Shown piece after piece: positions 59,288 through 64,000 of a stretch of 64,000 bases of DNA; positions within the stretch are counted from its first letter, which is position 1, and every line of letters starts with the position of its first letter. Made by a program: the position numbers and the translations under genes. Source of the DNA: Tomocerus qinae (taxonomy: Eukaryota > Arthropoda > Collembola > Entomobryomorpha > Tomoceridae); assembly GCA_020055645.1 (NCBI GenBank), contig CM034546.1, positions 65,038,001 to 65,102,000 of the forward strand. The letters run 5' to 3'. A model generated the notes under the pieces. That model was not told the origin of the DNA, did not search any database, and was given only the letters and a program-made list of their open reading frames with translations.

Positions 59288-59358
59288 ATATATTAATCGA
59301 ATTAATTTTCCGTATTGAAATAGTGGTCCTCCCGGAAAATTAATTCGATTAATACGGT
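59288..59358. repeat. Stem-loop
   Basis: ATTAATCGAATTAATTTTCC and GGAAAATTAATTCGATTAAT are perfect reverse complements around a ~25-bp loop. Confidence 0.7.
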
Positions 59359-60554
59359 AATCCTCTTTTGAGGTTATAGAAATCTGGTAACCCTGACATC
59401 GGCAATTATCTATGCTGCTTTTTCGGCTAAGTAAAGGATCTCTTGCCTATTTGTTTCGTATCAGCATTAGTATTAATAACAATGCATCCCCATCAAATAT
59501 TAAGTATAGTATTGTACTGACCAACTTGAGAAAGAATTAACTCTTCAAAAGTCCCTTTTCATATCGTTGTTATACATGCTTGGTTATATAAATTTGATGA
59601 TGTAATGGTTGCTGTCTGGATGATAATGAGTGTAACCTACTTAAGTCAATCTGCTATCTATACTACGAACAATATAGAATAGAACAGCCAAATCTGTAGT
59701 TCCTATATATAAGGTAGTCGACCACGCTTAGCCAGTGTGTGGATTAGAGACTTGAGAGACAGACAGGCATTTATTCAAATGTTGATTTTAAAGTAGAAGT
59801 ACGTTGATTACAATTTTTCTTTCCAATTGCATCACGTTACCTTGTAACTTACTACTTTATATAATCGCAAAAAAGCATAAGATTTCTAGTTTATTTCACA
59901 GTATTTCCAGTCAAGTTAAAATTTCACAAAAATTAAATTTTCAAATCTTATGCCTAAGCTATAATTAGTATTTATATACAAAATATACATCCCAGTCCTT
60001 AATCAAATTAATCACTCTACAAGATTAGGTTAGATTTAGATTAGATCTTTATTGTGCTTCTTGAACTTACATTCATTACACAAAATATGTATAAATTTAA
60101 TAGATTAGACAGCATTACTAATTTAAGTATTTAGTGATTCGTACCTATCTATTAATAATTCCGTTAACTGAGGGGCAAATAATTACTCTAAAAAATATCA
60201 TTATTTTATAATCAGTCATTTTCTTCAAAAAGGGACTAACATATGTTCACTATATTCACTGCTTAAAATTGTTCTTTTAAATGAATGTGACACCATCAAT
60301 ATGCAATATTAGTATAAAACTATAATGACTATTAGGAATAATATGAATAATTATTCGCTGTAACTTTAATAATTATTAAAAATCTTAAAACCGTATTGCA
60401 GGAAAGGAAGGAAGGGATCCATCTTACCTTATCCAGACAGTCCTCTGTATTCAATCAAATACAAATTATATTTATTACACATACTTGCGCAGTGCGATTA
60501 CCAACTACTGACTTCAAGTTTCAAAACAATTAAAATTCACAGTACATAAACGAA

Positions 60555-61433
60555 ATGTCTCAGAGTCGCCAACACGATCACGGAGGTGGGGATATGGAAG
60601 GGATGTCTATGTCGGTAAGAAATAATTATTGTAAAGATATAACTACCTATTTATATACATATAGTGAAATATTATATTATATTATGATCATCTGCTTAAA
60701 GCAGTGGGCAGTGAATAACATAAGTAAGTCTATTTTAAAAATGTAAGTGTTGGTCATATCACTTTGGATGAGACTTATGCAATTTACCATATAAAATATT
60801 ATGGTAAATCGACTCAACTACCATTTAATTGTAAAGAATTGACAATTTACTTTCTAATAGATGAGTTTTCACACGGGGACAAATGAAGTCATTCTATTTA
60901 AATTCTGGGACACAACAGATAATACTGGTGCTTTTGTGGGATCTCTTTTTATAATATTTTTTATGGCTTTGGCCTACGAAGGTCTCAAATTTTTTCGAGA
61001 AGTCATGTACAAAAAGGCTGCTCTTAAAGATGACAATTCTATTAATACTACCCTTCTAGGAACTGCAAGGTACTACACCATCGTTTAACTTACAAATATT
61101 GTAGCAGTAATATGAAAATAGTAATATGTAAAAGAAATGTTCCATTTATTCATTAGTTCGTGTAGTTATTATAGAATATAATCGATTATAATATTATATT
61201 GATTAAATTGATACAGTGTTTCTAATTGCAGATACAGAATGCTGAATGGAATGCATGGATTGCAAACTGTTCTTCATATGCTACAATTTGTGCTTTCTTA
61301 TTTTTTGATGCTCATCTTTATGACATATAACGTATGGTTGGCAATTGCCGTAACACTTGGAGCAGGTGTTGGATATTTTTTCTTTGGTTGGAACAAGAAT
61401 TTGGCGATTGAAGTCACTGACCACTGTCACTAA
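60555..61433 (+). CDS. Ctr1: High-affinity copper transporter, Ctr1/SLC31A family
   Basis: Imports Cu(I) across the plasma membrane as a homotrimer. Three exons: 60555-60614, 60861-61069 and 61232-61433, joined at CG|GTAAGA..TAG| and AAG|GTACTA..GCAG| in phases 0 and 2, giving 156 residues. The N-terminus is short, His/Met-rich ([18 protein letters not shown]) and fits the extracellular copper-collecting region. TM1 (~45-65) follows F.FWD. TM2 contains [12 protein letters not shown], with the MxxxM selectivity motif. TM3 contains [11 protein letters not shown], with the GxxxG packing motif. The C-terminus ends HCH, the cytosolic copper-handing motif. Length is a little under human CTR1 (190), as in many arthropod copies. 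It lies alone in AT-rich sequence. Identification is strong; whether it is the Ctr1A- or Ctr1B-type paralogue cannot be told. Confidence 0.95.
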
Positions 61434-62559
61434 ATGTGTCTGTTACTGATAACAGTACTTCACGTTAATTTTTATAACATAGATACATAAGTTAATATAA
61501 TGCATAATATTATGTATATAAAGTGCATGATAAGTCTATTTGATTGATTTTATAATACAAAGATACATAATTGTGTTATATTGTACTAGGTATATAGCAT
61601 TCAGTTTTATCTTGTTCGCTTCTAAACTGAATAAGGGGTCAATTTCGATAGAACTATAAATGAGGTCTATAGTGAGCATAGTGAGCAATACCCTGAAGGG
61701 TGTTTAATAGGAGATAATTTGGACAGACACTTTGTATGTATTATCTAGAACTAGTGAACCCAGCTAAGGGGCAAATCTAGCACTAAAGATAAATTCAGCA
61801 GGCCACGCTTCACAATAATAAAAACAATTTCGAAAACATCCATTAGGTTATTATGTTAACTTTGTAAGCCAAAGTATAAATTAAAATACTTTAATGTCTA
61901 TAGTGGTGGATAAATTAGCTGCAGCCCCAACTTCATGATAAAAAGGAATTTCCTAAACCAAAATAATAACTGTAGATCGTAGATTCAAATGATGCAGGGA
62001 AAAATGAAAGACTCCATTTTTGAAAAAAAATCCCACAAAGTCACCAAAAAGCTCCCTTTTAAATCAGAAAAATAAGATTCCCCCTTTGATTTTGGAAAAA
62101 CGTACACATTCTATGAGTACAACTTACGAATAAATATTTTTAAAGAAAAGTTAGTTAACCAGTACTGTTATTTAATTCTACAAACAGGTGTGCCAACTGC
62201 CAAAAGAATCAAGAGGGTAGTAAAAACGTAAACCCAACTCTACTAAAAAATATTAAGTTTGTCGATATAGCATAACCAATTTGTATTAAAAGTTTTCAAA
62301 TGCTATTTAATAAGCCACATTACGATCATTACGAAATACCTAGCACACAGATTAAATTGAAAATGCCACGTATAACCTTAATTACAAATTATGTGTGTAT
62401 TATAATAAGCATTCAAAAACGAACTTTAAATCTAACCGCACCAACCATGCCCAAGACATTAGCAAAACACTTTTCATTTTCACGCAGTCGAGAGTCGAGG
62501 TTGCTGATTATTGATTATGAAACATTTCCATTTGCTATTTGGTATTATCCTACCTCGCT
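61434..62559. other. 3' flank of Ctr1, non-coding
   Basis: The copper transporter's 3' UTR probably lies in the first part; no single poly(A) signal stands out. No other gene is seen. Confidence 0.5.
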
Positions 62560-62744
62560 CAAGCACGTAACCAGTAGAGGGGGTGCACCCGGGTGGAGGG
62601 GCTGCAGCAACCCCCCAAAGAAAAGTTTTTCCCAAAAAGACCTTTATCGTATAAACATTTTTGGCAGTTCGCACGAATATATATTACGTTTTGAATAACC
62701 ATTTGTGGCGCCCCCATTTGACCAAATTTCTGGTTACGTGCCTG
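62560..62744. mobile_element. MITE-like element with 15-bp TIRs
   Basis: CAAGCACGTAACCAG on the left and CTGGTTACGTGCCTG on the right are inverted with one mismatch. A GGGGGTGCACCC palindrome lies inside. No clear target duplication is seen, so the superfamily is left open. Confidence 0.5.
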
Positions 62745-63384
62745 AGTTCGACCTACCACATATTATAGTGACATACATAGGAAGGTAAATTTATTGCTTT
62801 ATCTAAGACGGTGTTTATAATATAAGTGATTAGGATGAGCCAGCACTTATTCACCTAAAGTCTTCAAAATTTCCAAAAAGTAGAAGAAGGGGAAAACCTC
62901 AGACTTGTGGCTTTAAAAAATTTCTAATAAGTTTTGAATTATAGCGTTGACGGGAAATCATATTTTCCTGTTAAAGCTATAATTCAGAAAGCGTATTAAT
63001 TTTTTTATTATTTAGGAGCCACAAGTCCCACAAAATCCAACCATGAACCTACGATATTACATTAATCACATAACAAAAGTAAAGTTGTACTACTTTTTGG
63101 GGTCGAATTTCATAATGGAATCATCGACACAATCAAATACCAAAATGGTGGGTGACACAGAGTTTGTAAAACAATTTAATATTCATTATACCTAACACCC
63201 TCGCCTCATTCATTTCAACGCATTTGGTTGTAAAACGTGATTTACATAGGGTAATCAATTTATAATTCAAAGTATGAAGGCTGCACATCATAATATGCAT
63301 GAGTTTTATAGAAATGGTAGGTGCCCTTCCTCTTTGATTGTAAAAGAAATATGGCGTTTTCAAGATTGATTTTAAGTTTATTCC

Positions 63385-63714
63385 CAGTGGTCCATTTTGG
63401 CCGGCTAAAAAGCTTTTTGACCAGCCAGCCAGTCATATTAGCCAGCCAGCTAGTCATATTAGCCAGCCAGCTAGTCATATTAGCCAGCCAGCTAGTCATA
63501 TTAGCCAGCCAGCTAGTCATATTAGCCAGCCAGCTAGTCATATTAGCCAGCCAGCTAGTCATATTAGCCAGCCAGCTAGTCATATTAGCCAGCCAGCCGG
63601 CCGGCTAAAATGGCCGGTCTCCGAACCCTATAGTTCGATTTTAGCCGGCTAATAAGCTAGCCGCTAGCCATTTTAGCCGGCCGGCTGGTTAAAATGGCCG
63701 GTCACTGAACACTG
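63385..63714. mobile_element. hAT-type MITE with 21-bp internal tandem repeats
   Basis: It begins CAGTGGTCC and ends CACTGAACACTG, flanked by identical TTTATTCC (63377-63384 and 63715-63722). The arms carry GGCCGGCTAAAA and its complement. The centre is about eight copies of a 21-bp unit, GCCAGCCAGCTAGTCATATTA, from ~63430 to 63600. These keep a 7-residue-periodic frame open on both strands without being genes. Confidence 0.85.
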
Positions 63715-63722
63715 TTTATTCC

Positions 63723-64000
63723 AGCATTCCCTAGTATTGTGATTGTGACCTATATAGACCATATCCCAGGAAGAACCAGAACTCGTTTCTATTGGGGTTT
63801 CTTTTGGGAAGGTGTGGGAAGGCGGGGGAAAATGTTACTGTGGGTTCACCCTTTCGGGAAATTCGCATAATACATGTTGAAAATAATATATTTTTCCACA
63901 TAATGAAAATTATAAAATTCATTCGCCTTTCCCGAGTGGGAAAGCTGTGTACATAATATTAGTTTAACCATACTGTTATCATGAAGCTTTTCCCATGTGG
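63723..64000. other. Non-coding, purine-rich end of window
   Basis: Contains repeated GTGGGAA and CTTTTCCC blocks similar to 24815-24930. It may be part of an element running past the window. No gene. Confidence 0.45.

Larger units (their letters stand above)
56401..60554. other. Non-coding intergenic region upstream of Ctr1
   Basis: No supported gene. It contains the 40-bp minisatellite at 58775-58985 and a stem-loop at ~59288-59358 (ATTAATCGAATTAATTTTCC and its complement). Both strands were read; the remaining ORFs are short and featureless. A promoter for the copper transporter probably lies near the right end, but no motif is called. Confidence 0.55.

Noticed and set aside
62300-62759. 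ORFs on both strands over the MITE at 62560
   Set aside because: Overlapping, with no domain, and crossing transposon ends.

Overview
This is a eukaryotic, AT-rich window. The genes have introns, there are eukaryotic splice sites, LINE/SINE/LTR/hAT/MULE/Penelope-type repeats and 181-bp satellites, and no bacterial operons. An arthropod is most likely. A springtail (Collembola) is my preferred guess, because a divergent ionotropic-receptor family and a multi-pass, gustatory-receptor-like family are both tandemly duplicated here; this assignment is by recollection of family style only. No database search was run.

Layout. 1-4.4 kb holds nested MITEs, a truncated ionotropic-receptor copy and broken Penelope-like pieces split by a hAT-type MITE. 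5-23.7 kb is a duplicated cluster of two-exon membrane-protein genes on the minus strand: one apparently intact at 9739-11077, one 5'-truncated, one clear pseudogene and one exon scrap. It contains a tRNA-derived SINE, a decayed RNase-H-bearing LINE split by a 1.27-kb palindromic element, a second SINE whose tail matches that LINE, and a 102-bp-arm hairpin. 24.8-25.6 kb holds a 20-bp minisatellite. 26.1-32.1 kb is a complete LTR element with identical-length 734-bp LTRs, PBS, PPT and a 4-bp TSD. It has no recognisable gag-pol but carries a spliced, two-ORF transcription unit on the antisense strand. 33-54.5 kb carries three ionotropic-receptor copies in two large segmental duplications: one intact (34007-35833) and two broken by a shared frameshift plus different transposon insertions (a FLYWCH-MULE derivative and a solo LTR). 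Two diverged 181-bp satellites in opposite orientation lie at 45.2-48.9 and 54.5-56.4 kb. 56.4-60.5 kb looks intergenic. 60.5-61.4 kb is a three-exon Ctr1-type copper transporter, the best-conserved gene here. The right end has MITEs, one packed with 21-bp repeats.

How it fits together. The single-copy housekeeping gene (Ctr1) sits beside a fast-evolving chemosensory-type region in which duplication, transposon insertion and gene death are all visible. The duplicated blocks supply empty sites that prove several insertions. The most unusual item is the LTR element with the antisense, intron-containing gene pair and overlapping frames.
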